In this document: positions 48,201 to 56,578 of the stretch, one piece after another | Numbering within the stretch: position 1 is the stretch's first letter | How the letters are laid out: every line of letters starts with the position of its first letter | Assembly (NCBI RefSeq): GCF_042477335.2 | Contig: NC_091247.1 | Coordinates: forward strand, 38,057,501 to 38,121,500 | Direction of reading: 5' to 3' | Origin: Ovis canadensis | Taxonomy: Eukaryota; Chordata; Mammalia; Artiodactyla; Bovidae | Length of the DNA stretch: 64,000 nt | Made by a program: the position numbers and the translations under genes | Notes under the pieces: model-generated | Seen by the model: the letters and a program-made list of their open reading frames with translations, nothing else | Told to the model about the DNA's origin: nothing | Databases searched by the model: none

Positions 48201-49004
48201 GGAGTGGGTAGCCTATCCCTTCTCCAGCAGATCCTCCCAACCCATGAATCAAACTGGGGTCTCCTGCATTACAGGCAGATTCTTTTCCAACTGAGCTATC
48301 AGGAAAGCCCCAAACAGATCAAACCAGTTGTTAAATCTCTTTCTTCTCCAACCCCTGCCATTAGCCTCTCTCCTGAAAAATCCACCAAGAGTCAATGTAT
48401 CTTTTGTCTCTTTCTCTCATATCTTTTCTGGGCCCACTGTCTTCTGTCCTCACCTTTTTTCTCTCTCTCTTCCCAGGACCAGCTACAAGCCCAGGACTTT
48501 AGCAAATTCCAGCCCCTGAAAAGCAAGCTGCTGGAGGTGGTGGATGACATGCTGGCTCATGACATTGCCCAGCTCATGGTGCTGGTGCGCCAGGAGGAGA
48601 CCCAGCGGCCCGCCCAGATAGTGAAGGGCGGAGCATTCGAGGGCACCCTCCACGGCCCCTTCGGGCACGGCTACGGGGAGGGGGCCGGGGAGGGCATCGA
48701 TGATGCCGAGTGGGTGGTGGCCAGGGACAAGCCCATGTATGATGAGATCTTCTACACCCTGTCACCGGTGGATGGCAAGATCACAGGTGCCAATGCCAAG
48801 AAGGAGATGGTGCGCTCCAAGCTGCCCAATAGCGTGCTGGGCAAGATCTGGAAGCTGGCCGACATCGACAAGGATGGCATGCTGGATGATGAGGAGTTTG
48901 CACTGGCCAACCACCTCATCAAGGTCAAGCTGGAGGGGCATGAGCTGCCCAACGAGCTGCCCGCCCACCTTGTACCCCCCTCCAAAAGGAAGGCCACCGA
49001 GTGA
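19242..49004 (+). CDS. EHD3: EHD3, EH-domain containing protein 3 (complete, 6 coding exons)
   Basis: The coding sequence joins 19242-19468, 32053-32229, 36070-36167, 44003-44415, 45114-45278 and 48477-49004, which is 1608 nt or 535 residues plus a stop. What is seen: a P-loop GQYSTGKT at about residues 65-72, a switch I threonine pair (PTTDSF, about 92-97), DTPG at 153-156 and NKAD at 219-222. A helical region follows, then a C-terminal EH domain whose EF-hand loop [12 protein letters not shown] lies at about 489-500, preceded by a tryptophan (W485) of the peptide-binding pocket. What is known: EHD proteins are dynamin-related ATPases that oligomerise on and tubulate endosomal membranes, and the EH domain binds NPF motifs. 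EHD3 acts in early-endosome to recycling-endosome and Golgi transport and partners EHD1. The call of EHD3 over EHD1, EHD2 or EHD4 rests on paralogue-specific stretches ([13 protein letters not shown] near the N terminus, the [20 protein letters not shown] start of exon 6). No in-frame stop or frameshift is present. Confidence 0.97.
20085..20215 (-). repeat. MIR SINE fragment
   Basis: AAGATAACTGAGGCGTAGAG..GGTTAAATGAATTGTCC is a reverse MIR core. Confidence 0.55.
20911..20933. repeat. Perfect 10-bp inverted repeat
   Basis: TAGGACCCTT, a 3-base loop GCA, then AAGGGTCCTA. Part of the sequence (GGACCCTTGCAAAG) recurs directly downstream at 20941-20954. It lies in EHD3 intron 1. Confidence 0.85.
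21905..22021 (-). mobile_element. BovB 3' tail fragment joined to a Bov-tA
   Basis: Only about 117 bp of the BovB 3' end, with the CAGTT-repeat tail at the left. It runs directly, without spacer, into a Bov-tA of opposite orientation at 22022. Confidence 0.85.
22022..22206 (+). mobile_element. Bov-tA SINE, head-truncated
   Basis: A plus-strand Bov-tA that starts inside the tRNA-related head (CCCTGCCAATGCAGGAGAC). It abuts the opposite-strand BovB tail at 21905-22021 with no spacer. A TATG-rich tract follows. Confidence 0.85.
22260..22690 (-). mobile_element. Old antisense L1 3' region
   Basis: It carries GAGATTCCCAGAAGTGAAAT..TAGGCCAAAGG and the nearby motifs of the same L1M-type 3' region in reverse. 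The 5' boundary is blurred by the TATG-rich tract at 22205-22260. Confidence 0.65.
23979..24792 (+). mobile_element. BovB LINE 3' fragment in EHD3 intron 1, sense
   Basis: About 810 bp from just before YADD to the 3' end. It is more diverged than the other copies, with stops and deletions after about 24400. It is flanked by the 8-bp repeat TGAGAGTC at 23971-23978 and 24793-24800. It is in the opposite orientation to the BovB at 29201-31453. Confidence 0.88.
25381..25597 (+). mobile_element. Bov-tA SINE
   Basis: A full-length plus-strand Bov-tA ending in the CTAACACTAACTAAC tail, in EHD3 intron 1. Confidence 0.87.
27009..27156 (-). mobile_element. Bov-tA SINE, tail-truncated
   Basis: A minus-strand Bov-tA. 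The distal BovB-like tail is missing and the head end is diverged (TTATTTACCATCTGATC). Confidence 0.82.
28050..28185. mobile_element. Tigger-family DNA transposon remnant
   Basis: AGCTGTCCCTCGTTCCTTGG, TGGTTTCAGGACCCC, GATGCTCAAGCCCCTG and TATAAAATGGCA match the terminal segment of a mammalian TcMar-Tigger type element. No transposase frame is visible. Confidence 0.55.
28765..29035 (-). mobile_element. Bov-A2 SINE dimer
   Basis: Two related Bov-A units are joined by the GAAAGTGAAAAGTGAAAGTG linker, with a GCTGCTGCT end (the AGC tail in reverse). An 11-bp duplication with one mismatch, GCCC(G/A)CAGTCC, flanks it at 28754-28764 and 29036-29046. It lies about 150 bp from the inverted BovB. Confidence 0.9.
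29188..29200. repeat. Target-site duplication, left copy, of the inverted BovB
   Basis: AATGCTCAGGCCT, identical to 31454-31466 at the other end of the BovB insertion. Confidence 0.9.
29201..31453 (-). mobile_element. BovB LINE with 5' inversion, antisense in EHD3 intron 1
   Basis: The left part (29201 to about 30890) is BovB on the minus strand. It includes the 3' tail of CAGTT repeats, the YADD motif ([10 protein letters not shown]) and upstream reverse-transcriptase motifs ([13 protein letters not shown] and [14 protein letters not shown] 29997-30902). The right part (about 30890-31453) is the region just upstream in BovB, but on the plus strand (148-codon ORF 30996-31442). The two parts overlap slightly in element coordinates around the AAAGATGGGCT segment. 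Both ends carry the same 13-bp direct repeat AATGCTCAGGCCT (29188-29200 and 31454-31466), so this is one insertion. The RT frame breaks near 30025-30058, where two adjacent 17-bp copies replace the usual sequence. The element is 5' truncated, lacks the endonuclease region and is not mobile. Confidence 0.93.
31454..31466. repeat. Target-site duplication, right copy, of the inverted BovB
   Basis: AATGCTCAGGCCT, identical to 29188-29200. The first few bases also match the continuing BovB sequence, a small microhomology at the junction. Confidence 0.9.
32053..32229 (+). CDS. EHD3: EHD3 coding exon 2
   Basis: This exon encodes [21 protein letters not shown] and onward to FGNAFLNR. It contains the switch I threonines and the KPF loop region of the GTPase-like domain. 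The acceptor is a pyrimidine-rich tract ending CCACCAG and the donor is AG|GTGGGT. It is 177 nt long with phase 2 on both sides, so its omission would keep frame but remove 59 residues of the catalytic domain. Confidence 0.96.
33177..33217. repeat. (TA)n(TG)n microsatellite
   Basis: A compound TA then TG tract in EHD3 intron 2, with about 14 uninterrupted TG units. Confidence 0.95.
34400..34680 (+). mobile_element. L2 LINE fragments
   Basis: CTAGCACAGTGCCAGAAACA..AAATATTTACC resembles the L2 tail. It is followed by CCAATGGATTTTTACC, ACATGGCTTTCAAGGCCC and ATAATCTGGCCCC from further upstream in L2, so two pieces are adjacent. Confidence 0.6.
34694..34730. repeat. (CA)n microsatellite, interrupted
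   Basis: Alternating CA units broken by GTACGTG in EHD3 intron 2. Confidence 0.9.
34775..35040 (-). mobile_element. MLT1-like LTR remnant, antisense
   Basis: The reverse complement of the same LTR type: TGTTAGTTTCCTAGGACTGC, CATAGTTCTGGAGGCTAGAA and AAATCAAGGTGTTGGCAGGG. It lies in EHD3 intron 2 and has no internal viral sequence. Confidence 0.65.
35042..35082. repeat. (CA)n microsatellite, interrupted
   Basis: CA units with T and G interruptions in EHD3 intron 2. Confidence 0.9.
35441..35565 (+). mobile_element. Bov-A monomer
   Basis: A BovB-tail unit from GAGAAGGAAATGGCAACC to GAAGCGACTTAGCG, without the tRNA head, in EHD3 intron 2. Confidence 0.82.
35640..35850 (+). mobile_element. L2 LINE 3' fragment
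   Basis: CTTCAAGTCCAGTTGTAG, CTCCTCCAGGAAGCCTTCC and CCAGACTGTGCTCCTGG..GGGCAGG follow the L2 3' order. Confidence 0.65.
36070..36167 (+). CDS. EHD3: EHD3 coding exon 3
   Basis: This 98-nt exon encodes [20 protein letters not shown] and the switch II segment [12 protein letters not shown]. It carries DTPG (about residues 153-156), the motif that coordinates magnesium and nucleotide. The acceptor reads CCTATGCAG and the donor is AG|GTAAGC. The incoming phase is 2 and the outgoing phase is 1. Confidence 0.96.
36655..36880 (+). repeat. MIR SINE
   Basis: A near full-length MIR: CAAGAGCCAGACCACCAGCG, CCTCATCTGTAGAGTAGAGG, AGGGTTGTTTGAGGATTAAA and CATAGCAAGTGCCCGGTAAA. Confidence 0.75.
43111..43135. 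repeat. Short (CA)n tract
   Basis: An interrupted CA tract in EHD3 intron 3. Confidence 0.85.
43770..43945 (-). repeat. MIR SINE just upstream of EHD3 exon 4
   Basis: A reverse MIR: CCCATTTATAGATGGAGAAA, GTTGAACCCAGATCTGACTC and CCATGTTATTTCCACTGC. It ends about 60 bases before the exon 4 acceptor. Confidence 0.7.
44003..44415 (+). CDS. EHD3: EHD3 coding exon 4
   Basis: This 413-nt exon runs from [20 protein letters not shown] to [11 protein letters not shown]. It holds the NKAD base-specificity motif (about residues 219-222) and the rest of the G domain, then enters the helical domain. It is the most conserved exon among EHD paralogues, so by itself it does not separate EHD3 from EHD1. The acceptor is TCTGCCACAG and the donor is AAG|GTGAGG. 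It leaves in phase 0. Confidence 0.97.
44416..45113 (+). other. EHD3: EHD3 intron 4 (698 bp)
   Basis: A short phase-0 GT-AG intron with no recognisable repeat except a weak MIR-like piece near 44630-44850. Confidence 0.85.
45114..45278 (+). CDS. EHD3: EHD3 coding exon 5
   Basis: This 165-nt exon (55 codons, phase 0 on both sides) encodes [20 protein letters not shown] through [18 protein letters not shown]. It is the helical-domain segment that contributes to membrane binding in EHD proteins. The acceptor is CTGTCATTCAG and the donor is CAG|GTAACC. Confidence 0.96.
46490..46760 (-). mobile_element. Bov-A2 SINE dimer
   Basis: Same two-unit structure and linker as the copy at 28765-29035. It is flanked by a perfect 12-bp duplication AAGAATTTCATG at 46478-46489 and 46761-46772. 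It lies in EHD3 intron 5. The antisense 291-codon frame across it is a by-product of the repeat. Confidence 0.92.
47818..47945. mobile_element. Tigger-family DNA transposon remnant
   Basis: The same terminal segment as at 28050-28185 (TTGTCCCTTGGTATGCACAT, TTGGTTCCAGGAACC, AAAATCCATGGATGCTCAAG). It lies just before the double Bov-tA in EHD3 intron 5. Confidence 0.6.
47992..48309 (-). mobile_element. Double-headed Bov-tA SINE next to EHD3 exon 6
   Basis: A full Bov-tA unit on the minus strand is followed by a second tRNA-derived head, each ending near CAGGGAAGCCC or its variant. One 13-bp duplication CCAAACAGATCAA (47979-47991 and 48310-48322) encloses both, so the dimer inserted as a unit. 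It ends 167 bases upstream of exon 6. Confidence 0.9.
48477..49004 (+). CDS. EHD3: EHD3 coding exon 6 (last) with EH domain and stop
   Basis: This exon encodes residues 361-535: the end of the helical domain, the glycine-rich linker ([20 protein letters not shown]) and the whole EH domain. The EH domain starts near [10 protein letters not shown] and includes [20 protein letters not shown]. The C terminus is PPSKRKATE followed by TGA at 49002-49004. The acceptor is a long CT tract ending TTCCCAG. The single EF-hand loop keeps acidic residues at the calcium-coordinating positions. Confidence 0.97.
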   Translation, partial: DQLQAQDFSKFQPLKSKLLEVVDDMLAHDIAQLMVLVRQEETQRPAQIVKGGAFEGTLHGPFGHGYGEGAGEGIDDAEWVVARDKPMYDEIFYTLSPVDGKITGANAKKEMVRSKLPNSVLGKIWKLADIDKDGMLDDEEFALANHLIKVKLEGHELPNELPAHLVPPSKRKATE

Positions 49005-49058
49005 TGGGAGGCGAGGAGGTCCAGAGCAGGCAGGTGTTAGAGGAGATGGGAGAGGCGA

Positions 49059-49092
49059 TCTCTCTCTCACACACACACACATACACACACAC

Positions 49093-49123
<31 letters not shown>
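49059..49123. repeat. (TC)n(AC)n microsatellite in the EHD3 3' UTR
   Basis: A short TC run leads into about 27 AC units with two interruptions, starting about 55 bases after the stop codon. Confidence 0.95.
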
Positions 49124-49824
49124 GATGTTGAGACCGGCACTGCAGATAGGAGGGAACAAGGATCGCCAGGTTTCCAGGATACATCTCCAAGTGCTCAGAA
49201 TTGGCTGAAGCACAGAAGCACCCAGAGTCCCAGGAGTCACGCCTCAGTCTCCATCCCTCTTTCCCTCCCTGGTCCCACTGCCCGGAGACCCACCTTCTCC
49301 TGTGGAGGCCGTTCACTTGGCCACAGATGGCCCACCCACCTCCAGATTCCCCAGACCCAGAGCAGATGGAAAAGGTTTTTCACTTAATAGACAATCCACT
49401 TTTTTCTATGCTTTATCCCCACCTCTTTGACTTGCTAACATGAAATCTGCTCTGGGGCCAGGAGATGGGAGGGGAGGGGGCCTCTGTAGGGAGGGGAGTG
49501 AAGGGGGAAGCGTCCTCAGGGAACCAGGCCCCAGACTTGAAGAGATGTAGCCACAGCCATGAGCCCTCTTTCCCATGCTGAGGCTCTGACTGCCTCGGCA
49601 GACCTGGCTTAAAACTTGCTTGCGCTTCCTCTCAAAGAATCCCGGAACCAGAGGGAGAAGGGAAAAACTTGGCAGGAAAGAAAGTGAAGAAATTGTCCTG
49701 TCATCTGTTGCTCTCGTAGCCAGTCAATGGCGGTTTTATCCCACAGACTTTGTGAGATTCCTGTTTTTCCCACCTGGCCTCTGTGTGGGTGCTTGTACTT
49801 GACACATTTATCCATCCCTTTTGA

Positions 49825-50000
49825 GCGCCAGGAGCTGCATCCAGCGCTTCATATATCTTATTCCAAGTTGTCCTTAACCACTCTCCAAGGAAGTCTGTGT
49901 TAGCCCCTCCCATTTGAGCCTGAGACTCAGTAGAGTTCAGGTGACCCTCCCAGGTCACACAGCTCACATGTGATGGAGCTAGGGCCACAGACTCTGCCCT
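49825..50000 (-). repeat. MIR SINE in the EHD3 3' UTR
   Basis: A reverse MIR: AGCGCTTCATATATCTTATT, AGGTCACACAGCTCACATG and AGGGCCACAGACTCTGCC. It would be transcribed as part of the 3' UTR if the end point given there is right. Confidence 0.65.
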
Positions 50001-53000
50001 CTGCTGTGATGATATACAGGATCCCTGTGTTTCTGGCTAATGACAAACTGTGAAGAGTTAGCTGAGCACGCAGGCCCCTCACGGGCTCCCAGAGAAGGCT
50101 GGCAAGGGAGAAGGGCCCGCCAGCATTTGGTGGGCCGTCAGTCTGACCATCTGTCACAACACAGAAGCAAACCGTGCCTTCTGGCGATGCGCCCCATGTT
50201 CCCAACCTCACAGAAGCCCAGCAGCAGCAGCAGGAATGTGAGCTGGCCTGTTGGGTGCTGTTTGCCTCTGACTCTGCTCCGCCTCCCACCCCGCAGCCTG
50301 AATCATCCCAGCTCAAATGCAGCCTCCAACTCTTCTCAAGTGGGACCTCCTGCTGACTGTCGAGAAGGCCAGTTCGAGAGGTCTGAGGCCATGTTCTCTG
50401 CAGGACCCACGACTCTGCAGTGTCTGGCAAATCCCCACCATTCCTGATGCCCTACAGCCGCCCTTACAGTCTCTCCCTCGGCTTGCTTTGTGGCCACTGA
50501 AGCAGTCCCTTTGTACGCTATACTCCTACTGTGATGGAAAGCAAAAACAAGTATAAGTTATTTTGTATCTATGTTCAGACTATATAGAGAATATTCTCTG
50601 TATCTACTATGTGCTTACTACTGCAGTACACTTGTCATTAGTATTCATGTTAATATAGCACATTTATCCTTTGGTATCTGCTTGGCCATAGAGCATGATT
50701 CCGTGGGAGGCTGACGGAGAGGAGTTGGGTTCTTAACTCGGGCATCTCTGGCAGAGGATCGGGGCCACCCATAGCCAGCGTCCGCAGGTAGCGTCCCATT
50801 GGCCTGGTACTTCTCCAGGCCCACTGACTACCCAGGCTCTCCCAGTGGAACCACCCTGCCACTCTGGAGGGAAGATGGTCCCCAACTCTTGGGCTTCCTT
50901 ATGCATCCACACATTTCTCTTTCTCATGAAATGAAGACCAAAGGAAAACCAAGGAACAGAGGTCCAGCCTCCTCTAATTCAGGTGCCAAGCCCAGCAGAG
51001 GACCATTTCTCAGCTCTATGCCTTTATTTCAACTGAAGAGGAATGGGAAGGACAGCAGAGTGAGGGGAGGTTTCTGTCTGTATTTTAGGTGGAGAGGGGT
51101 GTCTGTTGGTCCCCTCACCCCACCTTTGGAAACACACATGTGCCACTTTCCTGCCCTTCCTTTCCCTGAGTCTCTCCCCTCCCTTCTTCAAGGCTCCACC
51201 CCGGAGAGATCTGGCAGGCATGGGAATTCCATGTTGACACTTCTCCCATCTCCTGAGAAAGAGGAAATGGTGTTTGAGCCTTCCCCCCAGAGATGAGGGG
51301 ACAGATGGGGAACACTTTCTCTGGGGCTGTCCCTCTGCCCCTGCTGCCTGGACCTATTGACCTCTCGCAGTCTCTGGGGGCTTGGGGAACTCTCCTGCCT
51401 CAGCCTGGAGAACATTTAAAGTGGAGGGCAGAGACTTGTCATGGCAGTCTCACCGGCAGGAAGCCCTAGAGGCCCCACCGGCCTGGCCTGCCATTCCCCA
51501 CACTCAGTCTGGACCACAGAAATGCTCAGATGGGAAGAGCCACACCCTATACCCCGTCCCCAGAAAGCCTGTCCTGGCACCTGAGTGCTCAGTCTTGTAC
51601 GGGGAACACTACTGCCATAGCAGGGCCTGGCCTCAGTCTGCAGAGTGGTGAGAGGTTGCCCTGCATCACCCCATTCCCATCAGTCTCCTCTGTTCCAGGA
51701 GCAGACATTTGTTTACGTGTTAGCTGATTAGCAGAGCCATGTTGGGGGAACAGACTTATTTTCCCTGTGAGATGCTAACTAGCCTCTGTACAGATTCAGT
51801 CTTACTCTCTAATTTGTCCATCCATCCATGCCTTTATCCATCCCTTTTTCTGTTCAGAAGACACTGAGAATCTCCTGCAGAAAAGACCCCAAGATGAGAT
51901 TCAGACATCCATTGAGCCGTTCAAAAATACTGAATACATGCCATCTGTGTGTGGGGGCGGACAGTTCTAGGTGGATCAAATCAAATCAAGTTCCAGCTCT
52001 CAGAGAGCTCACAGCCTAGATGGGGAAGTGAGACACTTATACAAATATCGATAATACAATGAGGGACTATGACAGGTGCTGGGATGAGGGTGGGCAGTCA
52101 AAGTGGGGGCTAATGAGAGTCAAAAATGGCCTCCAGTAGTGGGGGAGGGTGGAAGGCGGTCAGAGAAAGCTGAGGGTGAGCGTGGAGCTCTTGAGCTGAA
52201 CCCCAAACCTCCTGGGGTCTGCCTCTCGGGCCCATCGTCTCCCTTCTCTAATCCAAGGAAGACAGGGTTTTTCTACAAAAATAAACACATAGCATTCCCA
52301 GCCCACAAAATCATGACAGACTCAGAAAAATTGATGTATTTGAGGAAAAGCATGATGAGAATTTTGCCCCTGGGGACTGTGCTGGTTTTCCACGGGCCAT
52401 TTCAAGTAAAAATTTTATCAGTATCTTTAAAGTTGAAATTTTCAGTGCTCGGAGGGACAAAAAAAACGATAATAGGGAACGTCAGCAATCCTAGTTGGAC
52501 CATGAGGGAAACAGGAGGAAGTAAGGACACAGCTCTCCCCATCTCCCTGTGGAGGTAATCAGTGCTCCCCACACTGTGGTTCTTGGGCCCTCTAGGCACA
52601 GGAAGGACCGAACTTTCTACCCCTTTAAAGTTAGGCTTTGGCTGCCAGCTTATGATGGTTGGCAACATGACCCTTCTGGGTAGAAACAAGCATGCCGTTT
52701 GCCACATTCTGCTTCTCTTGCCTGGCCAGGAATGCATGTGGGAGCCTTGGTGAGCCCAGGTCCCTGGGTCTCTCTAAAATCCCTTACCAGTCTGCACTGG
52801 ACAGGTGGCATGAGCAAGATACAAACTCTAGTCATTTAATTTTAAGCCACTGACAGTCATGGGCTATTTCTCATCCAGCATTACCTAAACTATCACAGCC
52901 AAAATGCCTGCTAAGTTCTTTCCATAGTTCAGTCCACTGAGTAAGTGTAAAGGTAAGTCTTCTAGGAGACTGAGATTCTGCTTTCTCAAGAACCAAGGTC

Positions 53001-53275
53001 ACCTGAAGCTGAAGGCATAGGTGATTGGCACCAAGTCCTTTAGTGTCTGAGGCATTTGCTGTAATGTTCCAGCCCCAGTCCTTCAATGTCACTTTTTAGG
53101 CTGAAGAACTTTGCACTAATGGAGGCAAATACTCATAGGACCTGTCTTCTTTCTGTGATTAGATACACACTGAGGATTGACTGGGTGTTTGTCTGCCTTG
53201 AGTTAGACAGAGAATGCACAGGTTGGAAAGAGAAGAACTACAATTCCTAGACTCCCTTGCAACCAGGTTCACATC

Positions 53276-53303
53276 CTTAAAATCACATCCTTGTGATTTT
53301 AAG
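53276..53303. repeat. Perfect 12-bp inverted repeat
   Basis: CTTAAAATCACA, a 4-base loop TCCT, then TGTGATTTTAAG. CACATCCTT also repeats directly within the same stretch. Confidence 0.85.
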
Positions 53304-53646
53304 TCCTGCCAACCAGATATACTCAAGGGAGAGCTTGCTGAAGTGGATCATGCCAGAGGATGACCCAGGAGCTAAGACAGAAGCTTCCTGACTTTACAGC
53401 TTCCTTTTTGTGCCCAAGAAGCTAGAAGACTTGCTTGTGATGTCAGATGAAACAGTGGCCTGCAATAGTGACAGGAATATAAATGATCATATGCCACCTA
53501 ACTGGGTGCCTGAGCACTGCTGAGATGTGCAGAGAGGACCAGGCTGCAGCAGGGGAGGCTTCCTGGAGGGGTGCGTGTGTGTGTCACTCAGCTTGAAAGG
53601 GTTAGAAATTTCGGTCCTTCCGTACCTAGCGTACCCAAGAACCGCA

Positions 53647-53728
53647 GTGTGTGTGTGCATGCGTGTGTGTGCGTGCATGTGTGTGTGTGTGTGTGCGTGT
53701 GTGTGTGAGTGTGTGAGTGTGTGTGGGA
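53647..53728. repeat. (TG)n microsatellite, interrupted
   Basis: About 80 bases of TG units broken by CA, CG and AG pairs. Confidence 0.92.
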
Positions 53729-55037
53729 GGATACCCTGAAGTGGTTCTTGCTGGATAAATGAGCAAGAGAGGGGATGATAGGGCTTTCTAGAAAGAATTA
53801 TGACTGGGGAATTTTCAAAGTAATAATCTCTTTCTAAGAATCTAGGGGGTATGAATGTATGCACTCAGAACACTAAAGACTATAAAATAAGGAAATGTTT
53901 AAAAAAAAAATAGCAGTTCTAGCTCCTCCCATAGAATTTCATGGGTAGAGTTCCCCCCTCTCCCCCGCCGCCAGGGAAGCGTACATGCATGTCAGCTTGT
54001 AGCACATTGTTACCCAAAGAAGACACAGGAAGTGCAGGGCCTGGGACCACCTGAAGTCCAGCATCAAAATTAACCATGTGGCCTCTCTGTGCCCCCATTC
54101 ATCTTCCCCCTAAGTAGGAGTCATTGTAATTATTTGGAGATATCATGAGAACACAAAGAAAGTTCACCAGTAACATGCACACTGTATATGTAAGCTTTGT
54201 TGTTATGTGCTGGAAGAGGCCCAGTTCATGTCTCACGGAAGAGGCGAGACTCCTATGCACAAGGGGGAAGGAAAGCAACCAAGCCTGAAAAGGCACAGAG
54301 AGAAAGGAGAATGGACAAGAGGTGTGGAGGAGCTGGGAAGCACAAGGCTTGCAGTGCTTGAATACCTGAAAGGTGCCCTGGGCCTGGAGACTACCTGTAG
54401 GGACCCATAGGCCCTAGACCACTGTGGCCCCTGCCACTGGCATAAATGCAGAGCCCTGCATCCCTGCCTGGACTCCTGGCCACACAGTCTGGTGCTGACA
54501 GAGGGCTGTGAACAGTCATGGTGCACTCACTGGTGGGCTGAAGGGGCAGCATGACAGCCTGGCTCCAACACAGACCACCCATGGATGCCATAGGTCAGAG
54601 AGGTCAGAGCAGATCCTCCAGGGTATTGAACACACCACCCAAATGTCAAATGTTTATCTTCATTCACAAAGTCCCAGAATCACAGCACTGGGTAAGATGA
54701 AGTCTCCTTTCCTGCCAGCCAGTGTTTTTTTAAATGGCATCTCTTAATGTTGGTTTGAGACAAGGAGCTAAGAGAGTAAGAAATACCAGGTTAGAGTAGA
54801 GAGGAGATGACCCTCATTGTTTCCCAACCCCACTGTGGGATGGGCCCAGGATTTGGTTCACCTTCGAGAGAATCTCAGACACACTGGTGTAATGATGCTG
54901 CGGGTGAAATCTGACTTTAGTCCAGGGCTCCTTTTTCACAGCCCACTTCCTCTCTTCTCTTTCTCCTGCTCTCCTTCCCACTCCATCCAGGTTGCCAGAG
55001 GACCACTGCTTCCCATCTGGTCATTCTGCCCTCTCCA

Positions 55038-55058
55038 ACACACACACACACACACACC
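55038..55058. repeat. Short (CA)n tract
   Basis: About ten uninterrupted CA units. Confidence 0.9.
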
Positions 55059-56362
55059 CTTACTCCCAACAGCTGGGTCTGTTCCCTCTCTCAGGGCTGG
55101 GTCCATGGGGACCACTGGCTGATTGGAGGAACCGAGAGTCTGCACCTGTGACCATGGGGCCAGATGCTGTGGCTGTGACTCTGGTCACAGGCATGAATCC
55201 AGCAGCATGGCCCAGTGGGAGAGGGCCTGTCAGTCCAGCAAAGAAGAAGGCGGGAGATTCAGGGTTGGGTGGGTATTGGGACACAGATGCTCCTATGGAG
55301 GCTTCCCCTCTGGATCTCATCTGCTTCCTAAATGCCTCTACAGCTTTCTCAACAGCACACAGTAATTCCCCTCATTTCAAAAAGTTCTACCCCTCAGGAA
55401 CAGGCCATGGCATGAAAATAGAGAACTGTAAAGAAGTCAGAGGGTGCTTCTTGCCCCAAGAAGAGTAACTGTCCAAGCCCCAGAGCAGATGTAGCTTGTC
55501 CTCTTGATCTCCTGGCACATCCAAGGGCCACAGGAAGTGAGGCCTGAGATAATAGCAGCCCTGACCTCTGCAGTGACATTTCCTGGAACTTCTTGAGATG
55601 AAGAGAAAACAAGCAAACTGACTCCAAGCTGCCGTGCTTGGTCAGACGTCACTCCCCAGCCCTGGGGATTGACTGAACATCTGGTTTGGAATCCAGGTCT
55701 CATGGTCTGTGTACAAGCAAGCCCGCTCCAGGCACCAAGGATTTCAATCAGGCTGCCTCAACTGGATAAGGACAAAAATCTGCAAGCCAGGCTTTTCTAA
55801 GACCAAGTTCAAACACTCCCCCAAGCAAGTGACTCTTCCACCTCCACAGCAGCCCCACCTGCATATCCCTAGGGCTTTGGCATCTCTGTCCTCAGCCGCC
55901 TCCTCACAGCATTGTCATTTGCATCCTTGTTGATTCTCACCATCCAGGCAATCAACTCCTCCCCAGGGCCTGGAAGGCTTAAGCTAAGCACAGGGCAGGG
56001 GTTGCCTTGCTATATCACCTGGATTGTCTCAAGTGCTTATGTCCCCAGCTGCAGGGCTGCCAGCTGCCAGCCCTTAACTTCAAGACATCTCCAGAAATTG
56101 TCCTTGGTGGCAGTGATCTGCCTCCCACGATGCCACCCCCTCTTCCCATGGACAGCCACACCAGTGAAGGTCAGTGAGGGGCTATAACAGCCTGGCCCCA
56201 CCTGCAACAGTTCTGAAGGGCCCTCTCACTTTAGAACTCCACACGGGCTCAGCCCGCCCCTCGTGACCACATCGCAGCCCAACACCTTCCTCAGCCTCCT
56301 CCTGTATCTTTCCCTTCCCCTTTCCAAGAGCATCCTCCAATAAACCTGCTGCGTACTAAACT

Positions 56363-56578
56363 TGAGCTTCCCTGGTGGCTCAGTGGTAAAGAATCCGCCT
56401 GGCAATGCAGGAGATGGGTGTTTGATCCCCGCATCGGGAAGATCCCCTGGAGAAAGAAATGGCAACCCACTCCAGTATTCTTGCCTGGGAAATCTCATGA
56501 ACAGAGAAGCCTGACAGGCTACAGTCCATGGGGTTGCAGAGTCAGACACAACTTAGCAACTAACCAATAACAACAATG
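56363..56578 (+). mobile_element. Bov-tA SINE
   Basis: A plus-strand full-length Bov-tA. A 7-bp repeat CTAAACT flanks it at 56356-56362 and 56579-56585. Confidence 0.86.

Larger units (their letters stand above)
45279..48476 (+). other. EHD3: EHD3 intron 5 (3.2 kb)
   Basis: This phase-0 intron contains a Bov-A2 dimer (46490-46760), a Tigger-like remnant (about 47818-47945) and a double-headed Bov-tA SINE (47992-48309) that ends 167 bases before exon 6. The last 60 bases are strongly pyrimidine-rich, as expected for a good 3' splice site. Confidence 0.85.
49005..50600 (+). other. EHD3: EHD3 3' untranslated region (end approximate)
   Basis: Non-coding sequence follows the TGA. It contains a (CA)n tract at 49069-49123 and a MIR near 49825-50000. 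No canonical AATAAA is visible before about 50.6 kb. An A/T-rich stretch near 50540-50660 with weak variants (AATATA near 50652) is the most plausible end, and a canonical AATAAA occurs later at 52280-52285. The end point is therefore a guess that transcript data would settle. Confidence 0.5.
50601..56362. other. Downstream of EHD3, mostly unique DNA
   Basis: It contains CA/TG tracts (53647-53728, 55038-55058), a 12-bp inverted repeat and some L2/MIR-like echoes (for example near 52000-52090). A canonical AATAAA occurs at 52280-52285 and another (CCAATAAACC) near 56339. Neither can be tied to a transcript here. Confidence 0.5.
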
